From: Paenibacillus sediminis
Lineage (GTDB): Bacteria > Bacillota > Bacilli > Paenibacillales > Paenibacillaceae
Direction: 5' to 3'
Assembly: GCF_017873765.1 (NCBI RefSeq)
Contig: NZ_JAGGKP010000009.1
Location: forward strand, 1-64,000
Length of the DNA: 64,000 nt
Part shown: one piece after another, positions 43,016 through 52,945 of the stretch
How the letters are laid out: each line of letters opens with the position of its first letter
Numbering within the stretch: position 1 is the first letter of the stretch
Translations under genes and position numbers: made by a program
Notes under the pieces: model-generated
What the model was told of the DNA's origin: nothing
Database searches by the model: none
The model's input: the letters and a program-made list of their open reading frames with translations, nothing else

Positions 43016-44023
43016 TCAAAACTGATCGACAATACGCAAGAAACGGTATTTCGTCGATTCCGTCCATGCATATGAATCACGATAATCCCAATAGCGGCTG
43101 CGGCTGCTAACCGTATGCGCATTAACAAGCGGCATCCCGCCGGCATCTAAAGCCGTTACCACCGTGCTGTGTTGGTACACTCCGTTCCCATCCCAATCGT
43201 AAATGATGACGTCACCAGGACTGAGCTGCTCTGCTCGCTCTGCTTCATCTGCGCGTAAGCCCCATTTACTCGATGTAAGATAGTGAAGCAAGCTGTTCGA
43301 TACAGCCCAGCTATAGCTCCAGGCTTCCTGTTTACCGATATAGCCCTTATACCACCAGCCCGAATCTCTTCTACCAGTATAGTTTATTGGAGCGCCGCCT
43401 GCAAAGAGGCATTGGGAAATATAGCTCGTGCAATCGACTTCAAAAGCAATAAATTCGGGATTAGAAGAATTCCACCACCTATTTGCGTAAGATACCGCCT
43501 CTTCTCGTCTATATTGCTTAGGATTTCTATTCGTATGATAGCGAAGGATATCTTGGTTCAAGAAAGGTAACGATTCTGCTTTCTGAGATAGATAGGCGCT
43601 ATTAGACTCCTTAGGAGCCTGATCATAAATTGGATTTTTCTCAGGAACAATATGCTCGACCTTCGCCACAATCCATGTATTTCCATCTCGAATTAGGGTT
43701 AACCGTTCTTTCCTAATCTGTTCCTCATGATGCGTCATTCCGCCCTTCTCATAGAAAATATGACTGTGCAGCTGCAAATCTGCGATCACTTCTCCATCCC
43801 TTTGCTCTAACGAACGGAGCACTCTTGCACGTGTCTCGCTCCTTAGCGGCACCGCTCCCCGCTCTTTATACCATACGTTAAGCCTGCGTGTCCGTTCACT
43901 CTTTTGCATCAAATAGTTTAAATCAGTGACGATGTTCATCTCGGTCTGCTTCTGAAAATCAATTTCACTCTGATTATATTGATTGACATATAGGAACAAC
44001 GTATTTTTCCAATCTCGCTCCAT
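43016..44023 (-). CDS. Putative amidase-domain (Amidase_6) protein
   Basis: A 335-residue protein with no obvious signal peptide. The C-terminal half (about 165-335) matches the putative amidase / CHAP-like domain of Bacillales: AVSYANRWWN, FEVDCTSYISQCLFAGG with the catalytic Cys, GDVIIYDWDGNG and HSTVV with the His. The N-terminal half is a variable helical domain. The ATG has GAGGAGG upstream. The role is likely in wall or spore-cortex metabolism; this is not established. Confidence 0.85.
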   Translation of the reverse strand: MERDWKNTLFLYVNQYNQSEIDFQKQTEMNIVTDLNYLMQKSERTRRLNVWYKERGAVPLRSETRARVLRSLEQRDGEVIADLQLHSHIFYEKGGMTHHEEQIRKERLTLIRDGNTWIVAKVEHIVPEKNPIYDQAPKESNSAYLSQKAESLPFLNQDILRYHTNRNPKQYRREEAVSYANRWWNSSNPEFIAFEVDCTSYISQCLFAGGAPINYTGRRDSGWWYKGYIGKQEAWSYSWAVSNSLLHYLTSSKWGLRADEAERAEQLSPGDVIIYDWDGNGVYQHSTVVTALDAGGMPLVNAHTVSSRSRYWDYRDSYAWTESTKYRFLRIVDQF

Positions 44024-44169
44024 GCTAGTCCTCCTCTTATTTCAGTTCTAAAATGATTCATTCGCACAAGCACACATTCAGTCCAATTTATAATCAATAT
44101 ATGACTTGTAGACATTGATTTATAGCCAACCGTCACAAATTATTTACCGCCCTTTTCCGCAAAAACATC

Positions 44170-44198
44170 TTTACTCCCTGCTAGATTGAAGGTATACT
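44170..44198 (+). promoter_or_regulatory. Candidate acnA promoter
   Basis: TTTACT (44170-44175), 17-base spacer, TATACT (44193-44198), about 108 bases before the acnA start. No catabolite or CcpC box could be identified with confidence. Confidence 0.5.
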
Positions 44199-44306
44199 GA
44201 AATCGATAAGTAATTATGAAATTGAGTTTCATCTAGTGAAATTGGTGGTTGCTGAACAGTGAAATGAAGAGGTATTGGAAGGGTACAATCAAGGGAGGTA
44301 TATGTC

Positions 44307-47018
44307 ATGTCAGGAAAAGATCATTTTTCTATCGCCCGCAGCCTTCAAGTTGGGGGCAAAAATTATCGCTATTACAGTTTGCAAGCGCTTGAAGAGCAAG
44401 GTTTGGGTCAAATCTCCAAACTGCCTTTCTCTATTAGAGTGCTACTCGAAGCTGCTGTTCGCCAATTTGATGGCAGAGCGATTACGGAAGAACATGTCAA
44501 ACAACTGGCAACATGGAACGTGCAAAGAGAGGACAAAGAAATTCCGTTCATCCCAGCGCGTATTGTGCTTCAAGACTTCACAGGCGTTCCTGTTGTTGTC
44601 GACCTCGCAGCAATGCGGGATACGGTGAAAAAAGCAGGCGGCGATCCAAAACAAATTAATCCGCTTGTTCCAGTTGACCTTGTTATTGACCACTCTGTTA
44701 TGGTCGATGCTTTCGGTTCCAAAGATGCTCTTGAATATAATATGAAAGTTGAATTTGAACGCAATGAAGAGCGGTACCGCTTCCTTCGCTGGGCACAAAC
44801 GGCTTTTAACAACTTCCGTGCAGTCCCTCCCGCAACGGGTATCGTTCACCAAGTGAACTTGGAATATTTGGCTTCCGTCGCTGCTACGAAATCTGTAAAC
44901 GGCGAAACTTTTGTTTATCCTGACTCCCTCGTTGGTACGGACTCTCATACAACGATGATCAACGGCCTTGGCGTTGTCGGTTGGGGCGTAGGCGGTATCG
45001 AAGCAGAAGCAGGCATGCTCGGTCAACCTCTCTACTTTGTCACTCCTGAAGTCATCGGCTTCAAGCTGACAGGAAGTCTCGGTGAAGGCGCAACTGCAAC
45101 GGACCTTGCGCTTACTGTCACAGAAATCCTTCGTAAAAAAGGCGTTGTCGGTAAATTCGTTGAGTTCTTCGGTCCAGGTCTTGCTAACATCAGCCTTGCT
45201 GACCGTGCAACGGTAGCTAACATGGCTCCAGAATACGGCGCAACAATCGGCTTCTTCCCTGTCGATAACGAGACACTGAACTATCTGCGCAGTACAGGTC
45301 GTCCAGAAGAGCAAATCAAGCTTGTAGAAGAATACTACAAAGCACAAGGTATGTTCCGTACGAATGAGACCGCAGACCCTCAGTTTACAGATATTATCGA
45401 GCTCGATCTTGCTTCTGTAGTACCAAGCTTAGCTGGTCCTAAACGTCCGCAAGACCGTATTGAGCTTACTCAAGTAAAAGATAACTTCAACAAAATTATT
45501 CGTACCCCTATCGATAAAGGCGGATACGGTCTGACTGAAGAGAAGATCGAGCAAAAAGTGCCTGTTACACATCCTGATGGTTCAGTAAGTGAACTTAGCG
45601 CAGGTGCAGTCGTGATTGCCGCAATTACAAGTTGTACGAATACGTCTAACCCAAGCGTTATGGTTGGCGCAGGCTTACTTGCTAAGAAAGCTGTAGAACG
45701 CGGTCTAACTAAACCAGGCTATGTGAAGAGCAGCTTAACACCAGGATCGCTCGTCGTTACGGAATATTTGCAAAAAGCTGGTCTGATCGAGCCGCTTGAA
45801 GCGCTCGGATTCCACGTTGCTGGCTATGGATGTGCGACTTGTATCGGTAACTCCGGTCCTCTTCCAGACGAAGTGAGCAAAGCGATCACTGACAATGATT
45901 TGACCGTTGCAGCTGTTCTGTCTGGTAACCGTAACTTCGAAGGACGTGTCCATGCTCAAGTGAAAGCAAACTACCTGGCTTCTCCGCCGTTAGTTGTCGC
46001 TTACGCACTGGCTGGAACCGTGAATATCGACTTGCAAAAAGATCCAATCGGTTACGATCAGAACAATGAGCCTGTCTACTTGAAAGACATCTGGCCTACT
46101 TCTGCGGAGATTAAAGAAGCGATTGCTAAGTCCATCACTCCAGAAATGTTCCGCAGCAAATATGAAAATGTGTTCACGGCGAATCCACGCTGGAATGCGA
46201 TTGACGTGCCAGAAGGCGAATTGTATGAATGGGATCCGAAATCAACATATATTCAAAATCCTCCGTTCTTCGCCAACCTTGGTGATGGACTAGACGATAT
46301 TGAAGATATTCGTAAAGCGAATGTCCTTGCACTGCTCGGCGATTCTGTTACAACTGACCATATCTCGCCAGCTGGCAGCATTTCGCCAACGAGCCCTGCT
46401 GGATTGTACTTGAAAGAGCACGGCGTTGAGCGTAAAGATTTCAACTCTTACGGCTCCCGCCGCGGTAATCACGAAGTGATGATGCGCGGTACATTTGCGA
46501 ACATCCGGATCCGCAACCAAGTAGCGCCAGGAACAGAAGGCGGCGTAACCACATATCTGCCAACAGGTGAAGTGATGTCCATTTACGACGCTTCTATGAA
46601 ATATCAAGATCAAGGTCGTAATTTGGTAGTCATTGCAGGTAAAGAGTACGGTACAGGAAGCTCCCGCGACTGGGCAGCCAAAGGAACGTATCTCCTCGGC
46701 GTCAAAGCTGTCATTGCAGAAAGCTTTGAACGGATTCACCGCAGCAACCTTGTAGGTATGGGTGTACTTCCACTTCAATTCCAAGCAGGTCAAAATTGGA
46801 AATCACTTAACCTTACTGGACGTGAAACGATTGACATTGTCGGCCTAAGCAACAATATTAAACCAGGTCAGACTCTCTCCGTTAAAGTAACTCGCGAAGA
46901 CGGTACAACGTTCGAATTCCCTGTTACCGTTCGTTTGGACAGTATGGTAGATGTAGATTACTATCATAACGGCGGTATTCTGCAAACGGTACTTCGTCAA
47001 ATGATCGCTAGCAACTAA
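44307..47018 (+). CDS. acnA: Aconitate hydratase AcnA
   Basis: A 903-residue 4Fe-4S enzyme that interconverts citrate and isocitrate in the TCA cycle, with a known second role as an iron-responsive RNA-binding protein in Bacillus. Cluster cysteines are seen in [13 protein letters not shown] and [13 protein letters not shown]; active-site segments include [20 protein letters not shown] and [12 protein letters not shown]. Full length, in the AcnA/IRP1 class and not AcnB. The ATG follows GGGAGG. Ends in a strong terminator. Confidence 0.98.
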   Translation: MSGKDHFSIARSLQVGGKNYRYYSLQALEEQGLGQISKLPFSIRVLLEAAVRQFDGRAITEEHVKQLATWNVQREDKEIPFIPARIVLQDFTGVPVVVDLAAMRDTVKKAGGDPKQINPLVPVDLVIDHSVMVDAFGSKDALEYNMKVEFERNEERYRFLRWAQTAFNNFRAVPPATGIVHQVNLEYLASVAATKSVNGETFVYPDSLVGTDSHTTMINGLGVVGWGVGGIEAEAGMLGQPLYFVTPEVIGFKLTGSLGEGATATDLALTVTEILRKKGVVGKFVEFFGPGLANISLADRATVANMAPEYGATIGFFPVDNETLNYLRSTGRPEEQIKLVEEYYKAQGMFRTNETADPQFTDIIELDLASVVPSLAGPKRPQDRIELTQVKDNFNKIIRTPIDKGGYGLTEEKIEQKVPVTHPDGSVSELSAGAVVIAAITSCTNTSNPSVMVGAGLLAKKAVERGLTKPGYVKSSLTPGSLVVTEYLQKAGLIEPLEALGFHVAGYGCATCIGNSGPLPDEVSKAITDNDLTVAAVLSGNRNFEGRVHAQVKANYLASPPLVVAYALAGTVNIDLQKDPIGYDQNNEPVYLKDIWPTSAEIKEAIAKSITPEMFRSKYENVFTANPRWNAIDVPEGELYEWDPKSTYIQNPPFFANLGDGLDDIEDIRKANVLALLGDSVTTDHISPAGSISPTSPAGLYLKEHGVERKDFNSYGSRRGNHEVMMRGTFANIRIRNQVAPGTEGGVTTYLPTGEVMSIYDASMKYQDQGRNLVVIAGKEYGTGSSRDWAAKGTYLLGVKAVIAESFERIHRSNLVGMGVLPLQFQAGQNWKSLNLTGRETIDIVGLSNNIKPGQTLSVKVTREDGTTFEFPVTVRLDSMVDVDYYHNGGILQTVLRQMIASN

Positions 47019-47029
47019 TTTATTAATGA

Positions 47030-47086
47030 AAAGCCCTAGGACATAGGTTCTCTCTCATGAACCTAATGCCCTAGGGCTTTTTTTGT
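47030..47086. terminator. Terminator between acnA and the IclR gene
   Basis: AAAGCCCTAGG/CCTAGGGCTTT outer stem with an inner AGGTTC/GAACCT stem and a T-run on the plus strand. Confidence 0.85.
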
Positions 47087-47096
47087 TCTTGTTGAC

Positions 47097-47840
47097 CTAT
47101 TTCATCATAATTCCCATCGCTTTCGCCGATTCAATCAGAACTGGCGCGAATTGGTGCAGCGTATCTACTGACAACCTGCTCACAGGCCCCGACACCGATA
47201 AGGCAGCCGCTACTTTACCTGTGCGGTCAAAGATCGGTGCAGCTACCGCTGCCGCTCCTGGTTCGCGTTCCTCATAGCTCGTTGCGTACCCGTTTTCACG
47301 AATTTGTTCTAACTGTTTCATATACTCTTCTCTCGTAATGACAGAAGACCATTCCAGGCTGTCAAGTATCGCTTGTTGATCTGCCGGTTCCGCAAAGGCT
47401 ACGAGCACTTTACTCGATGCCCCTACCGTTAATGGAAGACGTGCTCCGACTGGCGCAACCCGGCGAATAGGCTGGTTGCTTTGCACAGCTTGAATGCGAA
47501 TTCTTTCGTTGCCATCTCGAAGATAGAGACTTACCGTCTCTCCTAGCTGATCACGAAGACGTTCCATTTCAGGAAGAAGGAGAACAGCGGGATCGTCGTC
47601 TTGCGACAAATGATTTGAAAGCTCCCATATTTTTATGCCAAGACGATATTTCTCGGTTGCATGATTACGAATAACGAACCCTCGTTCTTCTAAAGTGTTC
47701 AGCAATCGATGAACTGTACTTTTATGTAAATCAATTTGTGCCGCAATTTCTGTTAAGCTCAAATCTGTATTTTTCGTAAAACACATTAAAATATCAAGCG
47801 CTCGCTCCACCGCACGAACCGTTAATTTACGGTCTTCCAT
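47097..47840 (-). CDS. IclR-family transcriptional regulator
   Basis: A 247-residue regulator. The N-terminal winged helix (about 7-60) reads VRAVERALDILMCF then LSLTEIAAQIDLHKSTVHRL, and the C-terminal GAF-like effector domain spans about 75-247. The regulated pathway is not evident, because the neighbours are acnA (convergent) and a hydrolase (divergent). The ATG at 47840 follows AAAGGAG; the longest frame opens two codons earlier with a TTG. A 17-base palindrome upstream is a likely self-regulatory site. Confidence 0.92.
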   Translation of the reverse strand: MEDRKLTVRAVERALDILMCFTKNTDLSLTEIAAQIDLHKSTVHRLLNTLEERGFVIRNHATEKYRLGIKIWELSNHLSQDDDPAVLLLPEMERLRDQLGETVSLYLRDGNERIRIQAVQSNQPIRRVAPVGARLPLTVGASSKVLVAFAEPADQQAILDSLEWSSVITREEYMKQLEQIRENGYATSYEEREPGAAAVAAPIFDRTGKVAAALSVSGPVSRLSVDTLHQFAPVLIESAKAMGIMMK

Positions 47841-47859
47841 GAACAATCGCTCCTTTCAT

Positions 47860-47876
47860 GTTTCATCACATGAAAC
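47860..47876. promoter_or_regulatory. Palindromic operator upstream of the IclR gene
   Basis: GTTTCAT-CAC-ATGAAAC, a perfect seven-base inverted repeat with a three-base spacer, 20 bases before the IclR start. IclR proteins usually bind such short palindromes next to their own gene. Confidence 0.55.
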
Positions 47877-48065
47877 TTAGTTACATAAATTATAACGAAA
47901 TATGTTATGCGAGTAAAGCATGCCATATTCTACATTACAATCCTATTACAATCGCATTACAAATGTCCTAGAATCATTGACTAAAGTACTAGGCGTGCAT
48001 ACGATTATAAGAAAGATATGTATTTTTACGACATTTTTTGACTGCGAGAATAGGAGGCAGAAGAT

Positions 48066-49097
48066 ATGATAACCCAGAACCAGGTCACATTACCGTCACT
48101 GCCGTCACTGCCATCATTGCCTTCTGATGTTACGCAGACTCCCTCTACACGATCTACTGGTATAATCAAGTGGAAGCATGTGATGATCGCACTGCTTTTC
48201 TCTCTTATTTTCTTCGTTATATTTTGTTTTGTTGCACTTCATGCATATATTGCGTGGGTATTGTCCAACCCAACCGTTGCACCCGTATATTCCAATCCTA
48301 AGCTTGCCAAAGGGATGGAATACGACAATATTACTTTCCCATCTCTCGATGGAAGCCGCATGCTGCAAGGTTGGTATATACCCGCTGCACATTCTGATAA
48401 AACGATTGTATTCAGTCATGGGTACGGAGCTAATCGCGAGGAGACATGGGTGCCAATGTATGATTTGGCCCACTTTGCTCATAAGCTGAATTTCAACGTC
48501 ATTATGTTCGACTATGGTTTTGCATCCCACGACAGTAAAGGCGTAGCTACAGGAGGCAAGACTGAAGCTCAGCAGCTCCTCGGCGCGATCCAGGTGGCAA
48601 AGCAGCGCGGAGCGAAAGAAATAGTCGTATGGGGCTTCTCCATGGGCGCTGGCACAGCCCTGCAAGCTGGACTCATTAGCAAGGATATTGACGCTATGAT
48701 TCTTGACAGCACTTTTCTACTAGAACCAGATACTCTCTATCATAATATTAAGCAGCAAATCGATTTGCCGCGTCACCCTTCACTCGAAATACTAGAAACG
48801 TTATTCCCTGTACTGAACGGAACAAGTCTCGAACAGATTCCTTACAATAAAGTAAAAAATGAACATTACGACTTCCCTATTCTATTCATTCACGGTACGG
48901 ATGATAACAAGGCACCTTATAACATTGCAGAGAAAATTGCTGCGAACCAGACGAATCCTCTCTCTAGTGAATGGATTGTTAATGGCGGAAAGCACGAGCT
49001 TATTTTCCGTCAGCATCCTAAACAATATTTGCGCCGCGTCTCTACATTTCTGAGCCAAGTAAGACTATTTGAAAGCCAAAAGCAGAATTCCATCTAA
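48066..49097 (+). CDS. Membrane-anchored alpha/beta hydrolase
   Basis: A 343-residue protein. The N-terminus has a short proline repeat (LPSLPSLPSLPS, from a 9-base tandem DNA repeat), then a membrane helix (about 40-62). The hydrolase domain shows FSHGYGANRE (oxyanion region), GFSMGAG with nucleophile Ser and LFIHGTDDNKAPY, with a C-terminal GGKHELIF His. It resembles the YfhR/BEM46 group. The substrate is unknown. The ATG follows AGGAGG. The stop codon lies inside the terminator hairpin. Confidence 0.88.
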   Translation: MITQNQVTLPSLPSLPSLPSDVTQTPSTRSTGIIKWKHVMIALLFSLIFFVIFCFVALHAYIAWVLSNPTVAPVYSNPKLAKGMEYDNITFPSLDGSRMLQGWYIPAAHSDKTIVFSHGYGANREETWVPMYDLAHFAHKLNFNVIMFDYGFASHDSKGVATGGKTEAQQLLGAIQVAKQRGAKEIVVWGFSMGAGTALQAGLISKDIDAMILDSTFLLEPDTLYHNIKQQIDLPRHPSLEILETLFPVLNGTSLEQIPYNKVKNEHYDFPILFIHGTDDNKAPYNIAEKIAANQTNPLSSEWIVNGGKHELIFRQHPKQYLRRVSTFLSQVRLFESQKQNSI

Positions 49098-49114
49098 GGG
49101 ATTCTGCTTTTTTG
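49077..49114 (+). terminator. Terminator overlapping the hydrolase stop codon
   Basis: AAAAGCAGAATTCC / GGGATTCTGCTTTTTT hairpin with a short loop. Confidence 0.85.
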
Positions 49115-49193
49115 CTCTGTACTCATAGGCCAACCCTTCCTCCGAATAAAATAATATAGATGAACAGTTTGTAGGGGGGAGGTTAATCTTTTT

Positions 49194-50354
49194 ATGTTGT
49201 ATATTTACGGGTCTCTATTACCGCTGCGTATTTTAGAGGAAATAAGATTCTGGAAAGAGCAAGAGAAAGAACATACAGAAGTCATTAAGGCGATGGCACC
49301 GAATCTTGAACAGAATTATGTTAAGCTGCTCGACAGTTGGCATATTGTGTTTACTCAGACCGAGCAGGTCTCTCAAAATTTACTGAATTCCGCTATGCAA
49401 TCACCTCACTCGGCAGGAGATCCGCTGCTTAGACAGATCGAGCAGCTTCTCCAAACCTCTTTTCGCCAATCTCAAGAATTTATTCGGCACTTGCATGTAC
49501 TTATGGACCAAAGTGCAGCAATTAAACAAAATGAACTATCAAAGACCGTCATCCTTCATATCATACGAGAATCCGATTATTTTCTAAATGTGCTCGAACG
49601 GTTAAATCAACCAGGCGCCATCGCTCAAAATATTTCAGGAGCGCCATCAAATCCTTCGTTAGAGGCAAGATCGGATTTGAAACTGCCAAAAGAAAAGGCG
49701 AATATAGACCCCGAAGTGCATAACAGTCCTGTTCCAATCGGTCAGCATCAGCTGCCGCCGTTAAATTATCCATATAACGCGCTCGAGCCGTACATTGATG
49801 AGCAAACGATGCGGATTCATCATGATAAGCATCACCAAAGCTATGTCGACGGGCTGAACAATGCTGAGAAAAAGCTGGCAGAGGCACGTAAAACAGGCAA
49901 TTTCGATCTCGTGAAGCATTGGTCGCGTGAGCTCGCATTCAACGGAGCTGGACATTATCTGCACACTATTTTTTGGGATATTATGAATCCGAAGGGCGGC
50001 GGTAAACCTACTGGGGAGCTGAGTGAACAAATTACTAAAGACTTTGGAAGCTTCGAAGCATTCAAGAGGCAGTTCAGCGAAGCAGCAGAAAAAGTAGAAG
50101 GAGGCGGCTGGGCTATACTCGTATGGAGTCCGCGCAGCCAACATTTAGAAATTCTTCAGGCTGAGAAACATCAGAATTTATCGCAGTGGGATGTCATCCC
50201 TCTCCTTCCGCTCGACGTCTGGGAACACGCATACTACTTAAAGCATCAGAACAACCGCAAAAAATATATTGAAGATTGGTGGAACGTCGTTTACTGGCCG
50301 AATGCAGCATCTAGATACCAGCAAGCTAAAACATTAAAATGGACCCCCTATTAA
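49194..50354 (+). CDS. sodF: SodF-like superoxide dismutase with N-terminal DUF2935-like domain
   Basis: A 386-residue fusion. Residues 1-140 are helical and resemble a DUF2935 four-helix domain (RILEEIRFWKEQEKEHTEVI… LHIIRESDYFLNVLER). Residues of about 180-386 are an Fe/Mn superoxide dismutase: LPPLNYPYNALEPYIDEQTM, MRIHHDKHHQSYVDGLN (metal-ligand His), GAGHYLHTIFW, GGWAILVW and [17 protein letters not shown] with ligand Asp and His. B. subtilis SodF also carries an N-terminal extension. All metal ligands appear kept. The ATG follows GGGGAGG. A canonical sodA lies 5 kb downstream, so this copy probably has a specialised role, for example sporulation; that part is inference. Confidence 0.9.
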   Translation: MLYIYGSLLPLRILEEIRFWKEQEKEHTEVIKAMAPNLEQNYVKLLDSWHIVFTQTEQVSQNLLNSAMQSPHSAGDPLLRQIEQLLQTSFRQSQEFIRHLHVLMDQSAAIKQNELSKTVILHIIRESDYFLNVLERLNQPGAIAQNISGAPSNPSLEARSDLKLPKEKANIDPEVHNSPVPIGQHQLPPLNYPYNALEPYIDEQTMRIHHDKHHQSYVDGLNNAEKKLAEARKTGNFDLVKHWSRELAFNGAGHYLHTIFWDIMNPKGGGKPTGELSEQITKDFGSFEAFKRQFSEAAEKVEGGGWAILVWSPRSQHLEILQAEKHQNLSQWDVIPLLPLDVWEHAYYLKHQNNRKKYIEDWWNVVYWPNAASRYQQAKTLKWTPY

Positions 50355-50372
50355 TAATGCAAAAATGCAAAA

Positions 50373-50407
50373 AAGGGCCCTACTCCAACGGTTGGAATAA
50401 GGCCCTT
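50373..50407. terminator. Bidirectional terminator between sodF and folE
   Basis: AAGGGCC/GGCCCTT stem with an inner CCAAC/GTTGG stem; A-run and T-tract flank it. Confidence 0.75.
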
Positions 50408-50422
50408 ATTCACGCTTTAATT

Positions 50423-51010
50423 TTATATTAACGATAGAAACTCAGCTCTTTGGGCAGCATCAGTACGGAATGAACCGCGTACGGCAGACGTTACTGCTTT
50501 GCTCCCCGGCTTCTTAACTCCGCGGGCGCACATACATAGATGTTCACCTTCAACAACGACCATAATGCCTTCTGGATGCAGTACCTCTTCAATAGCATCT
50601 GCAATTTGTGAAGTGACACGTTCTTGTACTTGAAGACGCCGAGTTACCGCTTCCACTAACCGAACGAATTTGCCAAGTCCAGCAATTTTACCGCTCGGAA
50701 TATAGCCGATATGCACTTTGCCAAAGAAAGGAGCCATATGATGTTCACACTGACTGTAATAGACAATGTCTTTAACGATCACCAAATCATTATGTATTTC
50801 ATCTAATGGTTCGCCAAGCGCTTCACGGGGATCGACTTCATAGCCAGCAAAGATTTCTTCGAACATATCCGTGACGCGAGCAGGCGTATCCTTCAGCGCA
50901 TCGCGCCCCACATCTTCACCGATCAAGCTTAAGATTTGCCGAATATGTTCTTCAATTTTCGCACGGTTATTTTGGACAGTCTTATTAATATTGTCATTGA
51001 CCCCCGCCAC
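50423..51010 (-). CDS. folE: GTP cyclohydrolase I
   Basis: A 195-residue zinc enzyme that opens GTP to 7,8-dihydroneopterin triphosphate, the first step of folate and queuosine-precursor synthesis. Features are LKDTPARVTDMFEEIF, the zinc residues in YYSQCEHHMAPFFGK, and EGEHLCMCARGVKKPGS. The N-terminus is slightly extended. It starts with GTG at 51010 after AGGAGG. It is followed a few kb away by queG, another queuosine-pathway gene, but they are not in one operon. Confidence 0.96.
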   Translation of the reverse strand: MAGVNDNINKTVQNNRAKIEEHIRQILSLIGEDVGRDALKDTPARVTDMFEEIFAGYEVDPREALGEPLDEIHNDLVIVKDIVYYSQCEHHMAPFFGKVHIGYIPSGKIAGLGKFVRLVEAVTRRLQVQERVTSQIADAIEEVLHPEGIMVVVEGEHLCMCARGVKKPGSKAVTSAVRGSFRTDAAQRAEFLSLI

Positions 51011-51034
51011 AGCACTTCCTCCTACCTAACTACA

Positions 51035-51268
51035 TCATTTCTTTTTACGATTTTGGCCCGGAACCGGCATTTTTTGATTTTTCATCATTTGTTGAGCACG
51101 TTGCATTTGTTTGCTGTTCAAATTGTAGCCCATTTGTTTAGCCATTTTTTGCAGCATTTGCGGGTCATTTTGCATCTTCTCAAGCTGCTTGCGCAGATAG
51201 AAAGCACCGATAAAGAATCCCCCGACTAAGCCTACAATTAGTGTAATAATTGGAATTACGACACTCAT
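51035..51268 (-). CDS. YneF family (UPF0154) small membrane protein
   Basis: A 77-residue protein with one N-terminal membrane helix (about 4-24, IPIITLIVGLVGGFFIGAFY) and the conserved NDPQMLQKMAKQMGYNLNSK segment of UPF0154/YneF. The function is unknown in the family. It lies 24 bases upstream of folE on the same strand and may be co-transcribed with it. Confidence 0.88.
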   Translation of the reverse strand: MSVVIPIITLIVGLVGGFFIGAFYLRKQLEKMQNDPQMLQKMAKQMGYNLNSKQMQRAQQMMKNQKMPVPGQNRKKK

Positions 51269-51362
51269 TCTTCTGCCACCTCAATAATTCAATTGTTTTT
51301 CTATTTATCAATATACATACGAATTATAATAGCATTTCATCAATCTGCCAGCAAATTGTATT

Positions 51363-52400
51363 TTAACCCAGCACAGCCTCGATAAAGACGGTTGTCTCTT
51401 TCGCTAGATCAACTTCCTTAATTTCAAGGTCATCACCTGAACCCCTGGCAATATGAACGACTGGGCGGCCTGGCAATCCGCGGTGCTGACGAACGACAAC
51501 CCCTATTTCTTTGGTAGAAAGCCTCACGGAAGTACCATTCGGATATAAGGAAATAATTCTTGTGAATTGATACAATACATCATGGTCCAGTTCAATTTCA
51601 GACATGGCCATTATTTTCTCGCAAGCCTCGTGCGGTAACACCGGGTTCTCTAGAGAGCCAATCAAATTGTCATAGGTGTTCGCTACCGCGACGATTTTGG
51701 CGTACAAATGGATTTCATCTTCAGATAATCCACGGGGAATACCCTTTCCGTCAATTTGCTCATGATGCTGAAGAGCGACGTGAGCAATTAATAAATTAAA
51801 TTCACGTTTCGCTTTGAGAATTTCAAAGCCGCGCCAAGTATGATGCGTTTTGACACCAGCAATGATACCGGCAATAACGGATTCCTCTTCTGAATGGTTG
51901 ACCTTACCGATATCATGCAGCAATGCACCGATCGCAAGATCTTTCAGCTGGGAGTAATTCAGTCCCATATTCGTTCCGATCATGGAAGCGATTAGGCATA
52001 CATTCATTGCATGAACATACTGAGCATTATCTCCTGTACGGATATCCGTCAGCTGAATAAGCAGCTCTTTGTTACTAAGTACATCTTCAAGCAGTTGATC
52101 AACACTAACGCTGATCTTCTTCGTACTCCATTCTTTCCCTGAGCGTACCGCCTTAAGTGTCTCGCTCATCTCGCGAATAACCGTTTTCTTGGTCGCATCA
52201 CTCAGAACTTCTTCAATCTCTATGTCTCCAAAATCAGGATCTTTAATGTACAGCATAGTTACGCCAATACGCTTCAATTGGTTGATCATAAAAACGGTCA
52301 GCTGAACGCCTGATGATAAAAGAACTGTACCGTTGCTTGAATAAACCGTTTTACCGAGATATTGCCCTGGTTCTACATTTTCAATGTTTACATACCTCAT
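51363..52400 (-). CDS. HD-GYP-type phosphodiesterase (variant motif)
   Basis: A 345-residue protein. A poorly conserved N-terminal domain (1-120) is followed by an HD-GYP domain with LLHDIGK (metal-binding HD), the downstream His pairs KTHHTWR and LQHHEQIDGKG, then GIPRGL. The signature tripeptide is GIP instead of GYP, a substitution that may lower or change cyclic-di-GMP hydrolysis. Metal ligands look intact. It is monocistronic, 38 bases after ogt in the same orientation. Confidence 0.88.
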   Translation of the reverse strand: MRYVNIENVEPGQYLGKTVYSSNGTVLLSSGVQLTVFMINQLKRIGVTMLYIKDPDFGDIEIEEVLSDATKKTVIREMSETLKAVRSGKEWSTKKISVSVDQLLEDVLSNKELLIQLTDIRTGDNAQYVHAMNVCLIASMIGTNMGLNYSQLKDLAIGALLHDIGKVNHSEEESVIAGIIAGVKTHHTWRGFEILKAKREFNLLIAHVALQHHEQIDGKGIPRGLSEDEIHLYAKIVAVANTYDNLIGSLENPVLPHEACEKIMAMSEIELDHDVLYQFTRIISLYPNGTSVRLSTKEIGVVVRQHRGLPGRPVVHIARGSGDDLEIKEVDLAKETTVFIEAVLG

Positions 52401-52438
52401 TGGTGCATCCTCCGCATCAAGACCCTAAATTCTACTTT

Positions 52439-52945
52439 TTATCTCACGCCTTCTATCTCTAACAACTTTTCTTTGACTTGTAGCCCGCCAGCATAACCTA
52501 CTAATTGTCCATTAACACCGATTACTCGGTGACAAGGAATGATGATCGGAAGCGGATTACGATTGTTGGCTCCTCCAACTGCCCGCACCGCCTTAGGCTT
52601 ACCAATCGTTTCAGCAAGCTGTTTATAAGAACGAATTTCTCCGTAAGGGATCGTTCTTAGCGCCTCCCATACTTTGAGCTGAAATGGTGTACCTTGCATA
52701 TCTAAAGGGATATCAAAGTGTAGAAGCTCGCCCGCAAAATACTGATTAAGCTGGCCCATGACTTTCTCTAGTCGTTCAGCAGATCTTATAAAATGCACCT
52801 CTCTGAACCAGCGCTTTGCCCACAATTCAAGAACAGGGAGATTGTCCGCATAAGAGCCGAACTCAATATGACATAGGCCAACACTAGTTGCGCACACTGT
52901 TAAAAGGCCTATTGGAGTTTCCATTTCTTCGTACCAAATGGTCAT
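52439..52945 (-). CDS. ogt: Methylated-DNA-[protein]-cysteine S-methyltransferase
   Basis: A 168-residue single-turnover repair protein that removes O6-alkyl groups from guanine. The active-site segment is IIIPCHRVIG with the acceptor cysteine, preceded by AVRAVGGANNRNPLP and the helix-turn-helix IRSYKQLAETIGKP. Length and motifs match Ogt and not a fused Ada. It overlaps the end of queG by four bases. Confidence 0.93.
   Translation of the reverse strand: MTIWYEEMETPIGLLTVCATSVGLCHIEFGSYADNLPVLELWAKRWFREVHFIRSAERLEKVMGQLNQYFAGELLHFDIPLDMQGTPFQLKVWEALRTIPYGEIRSYKQLAETIGKPKAVRAVGGANNRNPLPIIIPCHRVIGVNGQLVGYAGGLQVKEKLLEIEGVR

Noticed and set aside
44442..45347. 301-codon minus frame inside acnA
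   Set aside because: Cys/Phe/Val-rich shadow of a highly conserved gene, with no ribosome-binding site.
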